A stretch of DNA of 64,000 nucleotides from Austwickia chelonae (lineage in GTDB: Bacteria > Actinomycetota > Actinomycetes > Actinomycetales > Dermatophilaceae), in the NCBI RefSeq assembly GCF_003391095.1, contig NZ_CP031447.1, positions 3,410,001-3,474,000 on the forward strand. The letters run 5' to 3'. Positions 45,274 through 56,193 of this stretch are shown piece by piece; the stretch's first letter is position 1; each line of letters begins with the position of its first letter. A program made the position numbers and the translations under genes. Under the pieces are notes generated by a model. It ran no database searches and was not told where the DNA came from. It worked only from the letters and a program-made list of their open reading frames with translations.

Positions 45274-47313
45274 TCACACCATTCCGGGCAGGAGGGAGAC
45301 GAACAGGTCGATGGCCTTGATCCCGAGGAAAGGAGTGAGGACCCCGCCCACCCCGAAGACCAGCAGATTGCGCCGCAGGAGCGCAGCCGCCGACATCGGC
45401 CGGTACGGCACGCCTTTCAACGACAGGGGGATCAGGGCGACGATGATCAGGGCATTGAAGATGACGGCGGAGAGCATCGCCGACCGCGGACTGGCCAGCC
45501 CCATCACGTTGAGTGCGGCCAGGCCGGGGAAGACCGACATGAACATCGCCGGGATGATCGCGAAGTATTTCGCGACGTCATTGGCGATCGAGAAGGTCGT
45601 CAAGGCACCCCGGGTGATGAGGAGTTGTTTACCGATACCGACGACTTCGATGAGTTTCGTGGGGTCCGAGTCGAGGTCGACCATGTTCCCGGCCTCCTTG
45701 GCCGCCGATGTGCCGGTGTTCATGGCCACGCCGACGTCGGCCTGTGCCAGCGCCGGCGCGTCATTGGTGCCATCACCGGTCATCGCCACGAGCCGCCCAC
45801 CGGCCTGCTCCTGGCGGATCAACGCCATCTTGTCCTCCGGGGTGGCTTCGGCGAGGACGTCGTCGACCCCGGCCTCCTCGGCGATGGCCCGGGCGGTCAA
45901 CCGGTTGTCGCCGGTGACCATGACAGTGCGGATCCCCATCCGTCGCAGTTCGTCGAAACGTTCCCGCATGCCCGGTTTGACGACATCCTTCAGGTGGACG
46001 ACAGCGAGGACCCGGGCCGACGATCCAGGGCCCTGCTCGGCCACGACGAGCGGGGTTCCCCCGGACGCCGCGATCCGGTCGACAACGCCCTCGAGGTCGG
46101 CGGGAATCTCACCTCCCCGGTCGCGGACCCAGAAGGTGACGGTGCTGCCCGCACCTTTGCGGACCAGGGTGCCGTCAAGCAGGTCGATCCCGGACATGCG
46201 GGTCTGTGCGGTGAATTCGACGAAGACGGCTCCGTCGGTCATCCCTTCGGCGAGTGGCCCTCCATCGTTCCCGTCGATCAGTTCGACGACGGAGCGGCCT
46301 TCGGGGGTCAGATCGGCCAGCGAGGACAGACGAGCGGCGCGGTGGGCTTCGTCCAGGCCGGTCTGCCCGACCGGGATGATCTCGCAGGCACGCCGGTTGC
46401 CGAAGGTGATGGTGCCGGTCTTGTCGAGCAGCAGGGTCGACACGTCACCGGCGGCTTCCACCGCGCGTCCGGATTTGGCGAGCACATTGCGTTGCACGAG
46501 CCGATCCATCCCGGCGATGCCGATCGCGGAGAGCAGGGCACCGATCGTCGTGGGGATGAGGCACACCAGCAGGGCTACCAGGATGAGGACTGGTTGGGTC
46601 GCGCCGCTGTACCCGGCCATCGGTGAGATGGCCACCACGGCGAGCAGGAAGATGACCGTCAAGGTGGTCAGCAGGATCGACAGGGCGACCTCGTTGGGGG
46701 TCTTCTGCCGGGATGCGCCTTCGACGAGGGCGATCATCCGGTCGATGAAACTCTCCCCGGGCCGGGTGGTGATCCGGACGACGATCCGGTCGGAGAGCAC
46801 CGTCGTACCCCCGGTCACCGCGGACCGGTCACCGCCGGATTCCCTGATCACGGGAGCCGATTCACCGGTGATTGCGGATTCGTCGACGGTGGCGACGCCG
46901 TCGACGATGTCGCCGTCGCCGGGAATCACCTCACCGGCTTCGACGACGACGAGGTCGCCGACGGTCAAGGTGGTACCTGGGACGAGCTGTTCCTGCCCGT
47001 CGGTGCCGACCCGACGGGCCGTGGTCTCGACTTTCGTGGCGCGCAGGCTCGCGGCCTGGGCTTTGCCACGCCCTTCGGCGACGGCTTCGGCAAGATTGGC
47101 GAAGAGCACGGTCGCCCACAGCCACAGGGTGATCCCGAGGGAAAAGGCGTCCGGGGAGATCAGCGACAACACGGTGGTGAGTACCGAACCGACCCAGACC
47201 ACGAAGATCACCGGGGACCGGACGACGTGCCGGGGGTCGAGCTTGCGGACGGCCGCCGGGAGCTGCGTACGGATCGTCACCGCCAGTGCGGGTGTGCTGT
47301 CGGTACGGGTCAC
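45274..47313 (-). CDS. kdpB: Potassium-transporting ATPase subunit B (P-type ATPase)
   Basis: The 679-residue P-type ATPase has the phosphorylation motif [14 protein letters not shown], the actuator loop [17 protein letters not shown] (TGES), the nucleotide-binding KGAGSTV segment and the hinge [20 protein letters not shown]. It hydrolyses ATP to drive potassium uptake through KdpA. The GTG start overlaps the kdpA stop by four bases. Length and order of motifs are normal, and no residue looks missing. Confidence 0.97.
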   Translation of the reverse strand: MTRTDSTPALAVTIRTQLPAAVRKLDPRHVVRSPVIFVVWVGSVLTTVLSLISPDAFSLGITLWLWATVLFANLAEAVAEGRGKAQAASLRATKVETTARRVGTDGQEQLVPGTTLTVGDLVVVEAGEVIPGDGDIVDGVATVDESAITGESAPVIRESGGDRSAVTGGTTVLSDRIVVRITTRPGESFIDRMIALVEGASRQKTPNEVALSILLTTLTVIFLLAVVAISPMAGYSGATQPVLILVALLVCLIPTTIGALLSAIGIAGMDRLVQRNVLAKSGRAVEAAGDVSTLLLDKTGTITFGNRRACEIIPVGQTGLDEAHRAARLSSLADLTPEGRSVVELIDGNDGGPLAEGMTDGAVFVEFTAQTRMSGIDLLDGTLVRKGAGSTVTFWVRDRGGEIPADLEGVVDRIAASGGTPLVVAEQGPGSSARVLAVVHLKDVVKPGMRERFDELRRMGIRTVMVTGDNRLTARAIAEEAGVDDVLAEATPEDKMALIRQEQAGGRLVAMTGDGTNDAPALAQADVGVAMNTGTSAAKEAGNMVDLDSDPTKLIEVVGIGKQLLITRGALTTFSIANDVAKYFAIIPAMFMSVFPGLAALNVMGLASPRSAMLSAVIFNALIIVALIPLSLKGVPYRPMSAAALLRRNLLVFGVGGVLTPFLGIKAIDLFVSLLPGMV

Positions 47314-48959
47314 CGCAAGGCCTCCGCGATCGGGCCCAGGGCGAGGGCGGGGAAGAAGGTCAGTCCGGCGATGATCAGCGCGATCCCGACGAGCAGACCG
47401 ATGAACAGGGGGGTGTGGGTCGGCATGGTGCCTTCGGTGGTCGGTCGGTGCGGTTGACCGGCGAAGGACCCGGCCAGGGCCAGGACGAGCAGGATCGGCA
47501 GGAAACGGCCGAGCAGCATACAGGCGGCGAGAGTCAGGTTGAACCAGGGCGTATCGGCGCCGAGGCCGGCGAAGGCGGACCCGTTGTTGTTCGCCGCCGA
47601 GGCATAGGCGTACATCATCTCGGTCAATCCGTGCGGCCCTCGGGCGGTCAGGGCGTCGCGGGCGAAGGGCAGGGCGAGAGATGCGCCGGTGCCCAGGAGC
47701 ACCAGGGACGGCATGATGAGGATGGTCAGCGCCGCGCAGGTGATCTCCCGCCGTCCGATGCTCTTGCCGAGCAGTTCGGGAGTGCGACCCACCATGAGAC
47801 CGGCGACGAAGACAGCGATGACGACGACGATCAGGAGGCTGTACAGGCCGGTGCCGACCCCACCGGGGCTGATCTCACCGAGCAGCATGTTCGCGAGCAG
47901 CAGGCCACCGCCCAGGGGGCTGTAGGAGTCGTGCATCGAGTTGACGGCCCCGGTGGACGTGCTCGTGGTCACGGTCGCGAAGAGCACCGAACCCGACACC
48001 CCGAACCGGGCCTCCTTGCCCTCGAGCGCGCCGCCCAGGACACCGCTGAGCCGGTTCTCGGCCAGGAGTGTGAGCGCCCAGGAGCTGAGGAAGAGGGCTC
48101 CGACGAACCCGACGAGGGCGTACCCCTGGCGGTGATCACCGACCATGAGGGAGTACATGCGGGGCAGTGCGCAGGGGATGAGCAGGATCAGGAGGATCTC
48201 GAGGACGTTCGTGAGGGGGGTGGGGTTCTCGAAGGGGTGTGCGGAGTTGGCGTTGAAGAAACCACCGCCGTTGGTGCCGAGCAGTTTGATCGCTTCCTGG
48301 GAGGCGACCGGTCCTCCCTGGATGGCCTGTCGCCCACCGGTGAGGGTGTCGACGACGACGGGTCCGGCGAGATTCTGGATGACGCCGCCGAGGACGAGCA
48401 GGAGCGCCCCGGCGACGGCGATCGGCAGCAGCACCCGGACGATCCCTCGGGTGAGGTCGACCCAGAAGTTGCCGATGCGGTCGGTGTCATGCCGGGCGAT
48501 GCCTCTGGTGAGGGCGACGGCCACGGCGAGTCCGACGGCGGCGCTGGCGAAGTTCTGCACGGTCAGGCCGAGCATCTGGGCCAGGTGGGTGGCGCCTTCT
48601 TCACCGCTGTAGCTCTGCCAGTTGGTGTTGGTGACGAAGGAGACGGCCGTGTTCAGCGCGGTGTCGATACCCATCCCGGCCCGTCCAACGGCCAGTGGCA
48701 GCTTGGTCTGGACGAGGAGCAGCGCCCATAGCGTGAGGATGCCGACGAGGCTGAAGGTCATGAGCGAGGAGGCGTAGGTGCGCCAGTGTTGCTCACTGTC
48801 GGGGTCGATCCGGCAGATCCGGTAGAGGGTTTGTTCCAGCCGGAGATGTCGCTCTGTGGTGAAGGTGCGGGCCAGGTGCGCGCCGAGGGGACGGTGGGTC
48901 GTGGCGAGGACCGTCGCCACGACAGCGAGGGTGGCGACGGCGGAGGCGGTGTCGTCCAT
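47310..48959 (-). CDS. kdpA: Potassium-transporting ATPase subunit A
   Basis: The 549-residue membrane protein is the potassium-binding channel-like subunit. Selectivity-filter regions are visible as [59 protein letters not shown] and [20 protein letters not shown], the four conserved pore loops. It has about ten membrane helices. The start ATG shares its first base with the kdpF stop. It transports potassium inward at high affinity together with KdpB and KdpC. Confidence 0.97.
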   Translation of the reverse strand: MDDTASAVATLAVVATVLATTHRPLGAHLARTFTTERHLRLEQTLYRICRIDPDSEQHWRTYASSLMTFSLVGILTLWALLLVQTKLPLAVGRAGMGIDTALNTAVSFVTNTNWQSYSGEEGATHLAQMLGLTVQNFASAAVGLAVAVALTRGIARHDTDRIGNFWVDLTRGIVRVLLPIAVAGALLLVLGGVIQNLAGPVVVDTLTGGRQAIQGGPVASQEAIKLLGTNGGGFFNANSAHPFENPTPLTNVLEILLILLIPCALPRMYSLMVGDHRQGYALVGFVGALFLSSWALTLLAENRLSGVLGGALEGKEARFGVSGSVLFATVTTSTSTGAVNSMHDSYSPLGGGLLLANMLLGEISPGGVGTGLYSLLIVVVIAVFVAGLMVGRTPELLGKSIGRREITCAALTILIMPSLVLLGTGASLALPFARDALTARGPHGLTEMMYAYASAANNNGSAFAGLGADTPWFNLTLAACMLLGRFLPILLVLALAGSFAGQPHRPTTEGTMPTHTPLFIGLLVGIALIIAGLTFFPALALGPIAEALR

Positions 48960-49045
48960 CAGAATTTCTCGGGGTGGGTCAGCGCGTAGATCAGGTAGAC
49001 CAGCAGGCCGACGGCCAGGAGTGCTGCGAGTAGGTTTTCGAACAT
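48959..49045 (-). CDS. kdpF: Potassium-transporting ATPase small subunit F
   Basis: A 28-residue peptide, MFENLLAALLAVGLLVYLIY followed by ALTHPEKF, is encoded just before kdpA. One hydrophobic helix and the closing HPEKF are the KdpF hallmark. Its stop (TGA) overlaps the kdpA ATG. KdpF is a lipid-like stabiliser of the KdpABC complex. Confidence 0.93.
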   Translation of the reverse strand: MFENLLAALLAVGLLVYLIYALTHPEKF

Positions 49046-49104
49046 CGGGTACGGTTTCTCCTCGTTCCGGGGCGGTTTCTGGTGCGGCGCCGAGATGTCT
49101 CGGC

Positions 49105-49863
49105 TCAACCGGTGGCGGCTTGTTCGGCGAGGAGAAAAGCCACTTTCAGCTGGTCGTCGCTGGGATGGACGACTTTGGTGGCGGCGGTGAGCCGGAAGTG
49201 GGCCACGACCTCGTGTCCTCGACGCACCGGGATCACGGTGATGCTGGTCGTGGGGAGGCCGACGGCGGTCGGGTCGCTGAGGTAGCCGAGGTGGTCGAGC
49301 CGTCCGGTGTCGGTGAGTACCGGCCATCCGCCGGGTGGCGCCCCGGGCGCGCAGGTGCAGGAGTCGATGCCGAGCACTCGGGTGATCTCCTGGCAGATCG
49401 CTTTCCGGCGGTCGTCACCCGATCCGCTGGCGGGGTCGACGCGAAGGACTTCGAGTACACCGTCGACATATCCCGCGCGACGGGCGGCGACGGACTCCTG
49501 TCGCCTGCCGCGGAGGGCCAGTTCGGTGACGGCGAGCCCGACGGCGGCCAGGAGCAGCGCGAGCAGGAGGTCGTCGGTGCGGGCGATACGGAAGGTCAGG
49601 TAGGGCGGGATGAGGAAGAAGTCCATCCACGCCGCGCCGGACAGCGCGCTGAGCAGGCCGGCCGTACGGTCGCCGGTGGCGGCGAAGGCCACGACGATCA
49701 GAGTGAACAGGAGGACGACGACGGCGGTGTCGGCGTCGGCTCGGACCGGGACGAGCGCGGCGGCGAGCAGCAGCGGTGCCAGCACGGCGAGGGTGCGTCG
49801 TATCCGGGGGTCGTCGAGCGCCTCGGTCGGGGTGATTCTCTGCACGGCATGAGTGGCGGACAT
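49105..49863 (-). CDS. DUF4118 membrane protein upstream of kdp
   Basis: This protein of about 252 residues has a polar N-terminus and then about four membrane helices of the DUF4118 kind (RTLAVLAPLLLAAALVPVRA, VLLFTLIVVAFAATGDRTAG, AAWMDFFLIPPYLTFRI). A short soluble part ends in PSDDQLKVAFLLAEQAATG, reminiscent of a truncated GAF-like domain. That is the same membrane module found inside KdpD, but without any kinase or KdpD domain. I start at 49863 (MSATHAVQR); the frame is open to 49947. It lies 59 bp before kdpF on the same strand and probably heads the operon. It may influence potassium or turgor signalling. Confidence 0.75.
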   Translation of the reverse strand: MSATHAVQRITPTEALDDPRIRRTLAVLAPLLLAAALVPVRADADTAVVVLLFTLIVVAFAATGDRTAGLLSALSGAAWMDFFLIPPYLTFRIARTDDLLLALLLAAVGLAVTELALRGRRQESVAARRAGYVDGVLEVLRVDPASGSGDDRRKAICQEITRVLGIDSCTCAPGAPPGGWPVLTDTGRLDHLGYLSDPTAVGLPTTSITVIPVRRGHEVVAHFRLTAATKVVHPSDDQLKVAFLLAEQAATG

Positions 49864-50065
49864 GTCTCTATCGAAGGGCGCTTTCCCGGAGGCCGTCGGT
49901 TTCCTGACGCGGCACTGACTCCCCTTGACGCATCCTTGACGCCACACCCTCCTGATTAGCGCAAATCCTTTTCTGCACAGCAGATTTCGACCGCGCTGTC
50001 AGTGCAGGGAGGGGTGCCTCCTAGACTCCAGGCGAACTGTCCACGAAATCTCGAGGGGGCCTGCC

Positions 50066-52642
50066 GTGATGATCGGTGCCGACAAGCAACGTTGCCGCAC
50101 TCTGCAGGAGGCGGACATTCCAGCCGGGATCATCCCGCGGCTGCGCGATGTCATCACCGAGCAACCTTCGAAGGTCGCGGTCACCGACCAGAAGTATTCG
50201 CTGAGCTACGGCACCCTGGCCGCCCGAGCCGCATCGATCCTGACCGATCTGCGGCACAACCTGGCCGAACTGGTGCCGCCGCCCCGCCGTTTCGGAGAGG
50301 CCGAGTTCAACGCCCATGAGCCGGTGGCCCTGCTGTTCGACCACGAGGTCGACGCGGTCGCCGCCCTGGTCGCCGTCCTGGCGTCCGGGCACCCGGTCCT
50401 CGTCCTGGACCCGCGGACCCCGGCGGACCGCTCCCAGCGGCTGGTGCGCAGGGTCGGCGCGCGCATCGTCCTGACCGCCCCGAGCCAGCAGTTCCTCGCC
50501 GGTGAGTTGGGTATCCGCGTCGTCGTCCCCGAGGGCGATGCCACCCACGGGGATGCTGCGGGTGTCGATCGGTTGTGGGAGGATCCGCCGGCTGCCGACG
50601 ATGTCGCCGTGGTCGCGTTCACGTCCGGCTCGACGGGCGAGCCCAAAGCGGTGGCGAATCCGCACGAGATGTTGATCCGTGACGCCTGGAACTCCAGTAT
50701 CTCGGCGGAGTGTTACGGCGACACCGATGTCTTCGCCCACACCCTGCCGATCGCTTTCCACGCCGGGTTGACCGCCACGGTGCACGGCCTGCTGGTCGGG
50801 GTGACCATGCACCTGTACGACACTCGCACCACGGGGATCGGGCAGTTGGCGTCCTTCATCGACCGGCAGGGGTGCACGTTGATGATCGCTTCGCCGGCGA
50901 TCCTGCGGGGGTTCACTGCGACGAAGCCCCGGCCTGATCTGCTGACCGGTCTGCGTCAGCTGACGATCGCCGGTGAGCCTGCGCATGCCCGGGATGTGCT
51001 CCCGGCGACGGCTTTTCTTCCTCCGGGGTGTGCCATCCGTAACCGGTACGGGTGTTCGGAGACGGGTCTGCTCATCGAGTACGTGGTCGATCCGGCCACG
51101 GTGGACGGCCAACTTCCCGCGGGGAGGAGCGTGGGTCGGACGGTCGTGGAGATCGTCGATGCCGAGGGGGTGCCGGTTCCTGAGGGGCAGGTGGGCAGGG
51201 TCCGGGTGAGCGCGCCGTGTTTCTCGTTGGGCTATTGGGGGCTTCCGGAGCAGACGGCGGCGTCCTTCGGGCGGACCGAGGACGGCTGGCACACCTATCT
51301 GACCAGCGATCAGGGGCGTCTGCTCCCGGACGGCAATTACATGATCGTGGGCCGGTCGGACCACAGCGTGAAGATCCGTGGTTATCTGGTCGACCCTGGG
51401 GAGGTCGATGCGGCGCTCTTCCAGATCCCCGGCGTGCGTGAGGCCGTGGTGGTCAGCGGAGTCCGTCCGCATGACCAGGCGATCCGGCTGTTGGCCTATG
51501 TGGTGCTCGAGTCGGACACGGACACCGGTGAGGCTGCGGTGCGTAGTTCGTTGCGTGGTCGGTTGCCTGCGCACATGGTGCCGGAGATCATCGTCCTGTT
51601 GGACGAGTTGCCGCGCACGGAGCGGGGCAAGATCGATCGGAAGGCTTTGCCGGAGCCGATTCCGGCGGATGACGACGACAGCGAGCACTTGAAGACCGGG
51701 TGGGAGTGTCTGATCGCCGAGCATTGGGCGCATGTGCTGTGCCTGGACAAGACGACCCTGCGCGGTTACTCGGATTTCTTTGCTTTGGGCGGCGATTCGC
51801 TGAGCGCTGAGGAGTTGATGACTCGGCTGATCAATGACGTGGGGGTTTCCCCGGCCCGCGCGGAGACCCGGATGTTGGCGGAGACGCCGACCTTGCGAGT
51901 ATTCGCTGCCCGGCTTTTGGAGGACGGGCCGAAGGACAAGCGGCGTTGGTCGTTGCCTTTGCAGAGCAACGGGAGCCGTCCGCCGGTGTTCTTGGTGACC
52001 GGTGCGGGCGGCCTGGGCGTCGGTTTCCTGGCGTTGGCGAACCGGTTGGGTGCGGATCAGCCGTCGTACGCCTTGCAGTCGCCGCTGGTGGAGGGGCGGG
52101 GCTTGCCGGAGTGGTCGATCCGCAAGATGGCGAAGCGCCGGATTGCGCAGATCCGCCGGATCCAGCCGCGTGGCCCGTACATTTTGGCGGGGCATTCGTT
52201 CGGCGGGGTGGTCGCCGTGGAGATGGCGCACCAGTTGGTGGCTTCGGGTGACCGGGTGAGCCACCTGGTGATCTTGGATTCCTTCCCGCCGGATGCGGCG
52301 TACATGCCTCCGCCGCCGAAACGGTCGTTGATCGAGCAGGCGAAGTTCCTGGGTGGGACGGTGGCGCTGGCTGCGACCAGCAGTAATGGCAGTATGGCGT
52401 GGCGGCTGTTCGACCACGCGAACATGATCGCGCCGTATTATCACGGCCGTCCGTGGCCGGGGAAGACGCTGGTGGTTCTGGCGGATACTCCGGAAAGGGC
52501 GATGCGTTCGGTGTGGGATCCCTTCCTGACCGGGAAGTGGCGGACGGTGACGGTGTCGGGCGACCACGTGACCATGCTCCGCTCACCCTGGGTCGACGAG
52601 GTCGCCGATCATGTGCGGGAGTTCCTCACCGAACCCGTCTAA
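50066..52642 (+). CDS. Stand-alone adenylation-carrier-thioesterase synthetase (NRPS-like)
   Basis: The 858-residue enzyme has three domains. The adenylation domain has FTSGSTGEPKAV near residue 185, NRYGCSETG near 324, YLTSDQGRL, GRSDHSVKIRGYLVDPGEVD and RTERGKIDRKAL. The carrier domain has FFALGGDSLS with the phosphopantetheine serine near residue 578, and the thioesterase has ILAGHSFGGVVAVEM near 709 and SGDHVTM. There is no condensation domain. The motif that normally supplies the aspartate gripping the amino group of amino acids (FDxS type) reads IAFHAG here, which is what is seen when keto or other carboxylic acids are activated. Such A-T-TE enzymes can dimerise or release activated acids. 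No accessory biosynthetic gene is nearby. Confidence 0.88.
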   Translation: MMIGADKQRCRTLQEADIPAGIIPRLRDVITEQPSKVAVTDQKYSLSYGTLAARAASILTDLRHNLAELVPPPRRFGEAEFNAHEPVALLFDHEVDAVAALVAVLASGHPVLVLDPRTPADRSQRLVRRVGARIVLTAPSQQFLAGELGIRVVVPEGDATHGDAAGVDRLWEDPPAADDVAVVAFTSGSTGEPKAVANPHEMLIRDAWNSSISAECYGDTDVFAHTLPIAFHAGLTATVHGLLVGVTMHLYDTRTTGIGQLASFIDRQGCTLMIASPAILRGFTATKPRPDLLTGLRQLTIAGEPAHARDVLPATAFLPPGCAIRNRYGCSETGLLIEYVVDPATVDGQLPAGRSVGRTVVEIVDAEGVPVPEGQVGRVRVSAPCFSLGYWGLPEQTAASFGRTEDGWHTYLTSDQGRLLPDGNYMIVGRSDHSVKIRGYLVDPGEVDAALFQIPGVREAVVVSGVRPHDQAIRLLAYVVLESDTDTGEAAVRSSLRGRLPAHMVPEIIVLLDELPRTERGKIDRKALPEPIPADDDDSEHLKTGWECLIAEHWAHVLCLDKTTLRGYSDFFALGGDSLSAEELMTRLINDVGVSPARAETRMLAETPTLRVFAARLLEDGPKDKRRWSLPLQSNGSRPPVFLVTGAGGLGVGFLALANRLGADQPSYALQSPLVEGRGLPEWSIRKMAKRRIAQIRRIQPRGPYILAGHSFGGVVAVEMAHQLVASGDRVSHLVILDSFPPDAAYMPPPPKRSLIEQAKFLGGTVALAATSSNGSMAWRLFDHANMIAPYYHGRPWPGKTLVVLADTPERAMRSVWDPFLTGKWRTVTVSGDHVTMLRSPWVDEVADHVREFLTEPV

Positions 52643-52684
52643 CCACCCTCGCCCCCGCATCCACCCGCATCCCCCACAACCGGA

Positions 52685-52796
52685 ACCTGGGCACCGTACT
52701 CGGTGCTCAGGTCAACACTGGTGACCCGCGCTCTCCCTCAACTGGAACCTGAGCACCGAGTACGGTGCCCAGGTTCCGGTTAAGCAGCGGTGTTGG
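52685..52796. repeat. 112-bp double-hairpin repeat element, copy 1
   Basis: Two hairpins of 28 bp each (52685-52712 and 52747-52774; arms ACCTGGGCACCG and CGGTGCTCAGGT in the first) are themselves exact inverted copies of one another. With flanking bases, 52678-52712 and 52747-52781 form a perfect 35-bp inverted repeat. The element ends with TTAAGCAGCGGTGTTGG. It lies between the convergent ends of the A-T-TE gene and a secreted hydrolase gene and may end transcription. A second copy lies at 54058. Confidence 0.9.
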
Positions 52797-52817
52797 TGCC
52801 GCGGGAGCTGCGGAGCC

Positions 52818-53993
52818 TCAGCGCTGATGTGTGAGGCGAGCTGCGAATCGGGTGATCTCGGTCTTCAGCTGGGTCGAGTAGGGCACATCGGCGCTGTAGA
52901 GACGCGGGTCACGGGAGGCGTCCTCCTTGAGGACGTGGTTGACGCCTTTCAGTGCGACGAAGCGCGGCCCCAGGTAGAGGCCGGTGAACCCGTCGGCGAG
53001 GCGGTGAACCTCGGGGCAACCGACCTGGATGTCCGCCTCGGAACAGGTCACCAGCACTTCGGTACCGGCACGGGCCCGCCCGGCGAGCACCGCAGGGTCG
53101 TGACGGTCGATCTGTTGTAGATAGAGCGCGACCCCCGGGTTGAAGATCTGCGCCAAAAGCCCTTTCAGTTCAGGAAGAGGTTTCCCGGCCCGGATCGCAG
53201 CGACCGCTGCCGCCAGTTCACGCTTGATGTCGCCGGCTTCTTCCGGAGACAGCTGACCTGCCGCGAGAGCACTGTCGACCTGACGAACGAGCTGTTCGGC
53301 GATCACGTCGAGATAGCGTTCCGGCAATGGGGCGAGCAGGTTGATCCCGCGAGGAACGGGCACGCCAGGCCGCTCCCCCAGTGTGAGGAGCTGGGCGAAG
53401 AGCCCCCCTTCGCTATGTCCGACGGCGATCAACCGACCTTGGTCGACCCCAGGGCGACGGGACAGCTCCACGAAAGCTCGTTCGGACTGGTCACGGAACA
53501 TCTCGAGAGTCGGCGGTCGCTGCCCGACAGTACCCATTCCGGTCTTTCCGCTGCCGAGCTTGTCGTAACGCAGACTGGGTACTCCTTGAGCGGCATAAAT
53601 GCGCGCTACCGCTTGGAGACTACCGAGGGTTCGGAAACCCGGGACGGCGGAATTCCCGTTCCGATCGGTGGGACCGCTGCCTGCGATGAGCAGCGCGGCA
53701 GGGCGAGCCTCCCCGGTGTCGATCGGGTGAAACCAGGTTCCGTACACGGTTCCGCTGGCGCTCGGGAAGGCGATTTCTTCTTCTACCCACCCCTGGGGAA
53801 CACGCGGCATATGACGGGGCTCGGCAGCCACCGGCGCCGGGGGAACGGTCTGCCCGATCCCGGAGACCGGAACTACCGGCGCTGCGCTCGCCGCCACCGG
53901 AGTGGCGCAGACCGAGGAAGCTCCGACGATCAGCGCGGCTGTCGCGCTGGAGGCCCTTAGCCAGGCGATAGCACGAATTCGCTTGCGCGTCAT
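52818..53993 (-). CDS. Secreted alpha/beta hydrolase
   Basis: The 391-residue protein begins with basic residues and a signal peptide (SSATAALIVGASSVCATPVA, then ASA), so it is exported. The body is an alpha/beta hydrolase: LLIAGSGPTDRNGNSAVPGF as oxyanion region, the nucleophile elbow LIAVGHSEGGLFAQLL, an acid-bearing VTCSEADIQVGCPEV, and a late GVNHVLKED with the catalytic histidine. No substrate is evident. I use the ATG at 53993 (MTRKRIRAI); the frame is open to 54035. The gene is bracketed by two direct copies of the 112-bp double-hairpin element, one beyond each end, as if it were a cassette. Confidence 0.85.
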   Translation of the reverse strand: MTRKRIRAIAWLRASSATAALIVGASSVCATPVAASAAPVVPVSGIGQTVPPAPVAAEPRHMPRVPQGWVEEEIAFPSASGTVYGTWFHPIDTGEARPAALLIAGSGPTDRNGNSAVPGFRTLGSLQAVARIYAAQGVPSLRYDKLGSGKTGMGTVGQRPPTLEMFRDQSERAFVELSRRPGVDQGRLIAVGHSEGGLFAQLLTLGERPGVPVPRGINLLAPLPERYLDVIAEQLVRQVDSALAAGQLSPEEAGDIKRELAAAVAAIRAGKPLPELKGLLAQIFNPGVALYLQQIDRHDPAVLAGRARAGTEVLVTCSEADIQVGCPEVHRLADGFTGLYLGPRFVALKGVNHVLKEDASRDPRLYSADVPYSTQLKTEITRFAARLTHQR

Positions 53994-54057
53994 GCGCGCA
54001 TCGTACTCACGGCCCGTTCCGCACCCCGGCAACAACAGCGCCCTCGGCGCGCCCCCG

Positions 54058-54169
54058 ACCTGGGCACCGTACTCGGTGCTCAGGTCAACGCTGATGTACT
54101 CCGATCCCGGTTAACCGGAACCTGGGCACCAAGTACGGTGCTCAGGTTCCGGTTAAGCAGCGGTGTTGG
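54058..54169. repeat. 112-bp double-hairpin repeat element, copy 2
   Basis: This copy has the same length and direction as copy 1 and agrees at 97 of 112 positions by my count. The first 32 and last 22 bases are identical; the differences cluster in the spacer between the hairpins. Hairpins lie at 54058-54085 and 54120-54147. It sits between the end of metB and the start of the secreted hydrolase. Confidence 0.9.
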
Positions 54170-54190
54170 CGCACTCGCACTCGCAGGTTG

Positions 54191-55363
<1,173 letters not shown>

Positions 55364-55595
55364 GGTGTGCCTTTCGGTGTGCTGTGAGCATCGCGGACAG
55401 TGTTTCGATGTCGAACATTCATGGTGTCTGCCCTATTCCGTTGGTGCCACGGCGTCTTACGGAGAGGACCGCTTGTCAGGGGCGGGGTGTAGGCACAGGT
55501 GGTACGGGTAGTGCCTTGACATGGGGTGCCGTTCGTACGCTGCCCGGTGAGACCGCTGGTGTTCGCGGGCACCCGGTTCAGGTGAGGAGGACGAA

Positions 55596-56102
55596 GTGCC
55601 GTTCATGAAGGACTTTTCGCAGAAGGCGCGCAAGGTTGCCGGTGAGGCTGCTCACGTCACGGCGCAGGCGCGGCGCAGTGCCGGTGAGATGACGGAGAAC
55701 CGTCGTGGGCAGATCGAGGCGGCGCTCGATCAGGCCGGCCGGTTCGTGGACACTCGCACCGAGGGGAAGTACACGACGAAGATCGCGAAGGCGCGGCAGG
55801 CTGCGGGGAAGGGGGTCGATTTCGTGGCGAAGCAGAAGTCGACCCGTGTCCCGCCGCGTCCAGGGCTTTCCCCGCAGGGTCCGGTGATCATCGGCCCTGC
55901 GGGGACAGCGGTGTGGAAGGACGATCAGGTGCAGGATCGTCCGCGCAACTCCGACGTGCCGACGGGTTGGTCTACTGGCGATCAGAGTGCTTCCGGTGGG
56001 GCCGGGGACGCGGCAGGTTCGTCGGGTGGTGCTGGGTCCGGCGGGCCGGGCCGTCCGTATTCGGCGCCGATCCCGCCGTACGATCCGGGTCCTCCGCGCT
56101 GA
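55596..56102 (+). CDS. MT0933/Rv0909 antitoxin-like protein with Gly/Pro tail
   Basis: Residues about 35-80 (RGQIEAALDQAGRFVDTRTE, then GKYTTKIAKARQAAGKGVDF) match the MT0933 antitoxin pattern, in which EKTGGKYADKI-like cores recur in short helical proteins. The first 35 residues are also charged and helical. The last 80 residues form a Gly/Ser/Pro-rich disordered tail ending PYDPGPPR, which the short family members lack. No toxin gene is adjacent: the next gene is a convergent transporter. The name is by resemblance only, and a general stress or envelope role is equally possible. Confidence 0.6.
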   Translation: MPFMKDFSQKARKVAGEAAHVTAQARRSAGEMTENRRGQIEAALDQAGRFVDTRTEGKYTTKIAKARQAAGKGVDFVAKQKSTRVPPRPGLSPQGPVIIGPAGTAVWKDDQVQDRPRNSDVPTGWSTGDQSASGGAGDAAGSSGGAGSGGPGRPYSAPIPPYDPGPPR

Positions 56103-56113
56103 GCCGATACGCA

Positions 56114-56152
56114 CGGAGGGCCGGTCCCCCCACGGGAGAATCCGGCCCTCCG
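56114..56152. terminator. Terminator between convergent genes
   Basis: CGGAGGGCCGG (56114-56124) pairs perfectly with CCGGCCCTCCG (56142-56152) over 11 bp and is followed by ATTTTC on the plus strand. It lies 12 bp after the stop of the antitoxin-like gene and before the end of the convergent transporter gene. Confidence 0.75.
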
Positions 56153-56193
56153 ATTTTCAGGCAGCTGTACTACTCAGCTCAGAGCGGTGAAGG

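Noticed and set aside
50021-52567. Minus-strand open frame of 848 codons opposite the A-T-TE gene
   Set aside because: The plus strand carries all adenylation, carrier and thioesterase motifs; the minus frame is Arg/His-rich and has no domain.
55364-55595. SAM riboswitch upstream of metB
   Set aside because: I could not find the paired helices of any SAM riboswitch class, nor a terminator-antiterminator arrangement.
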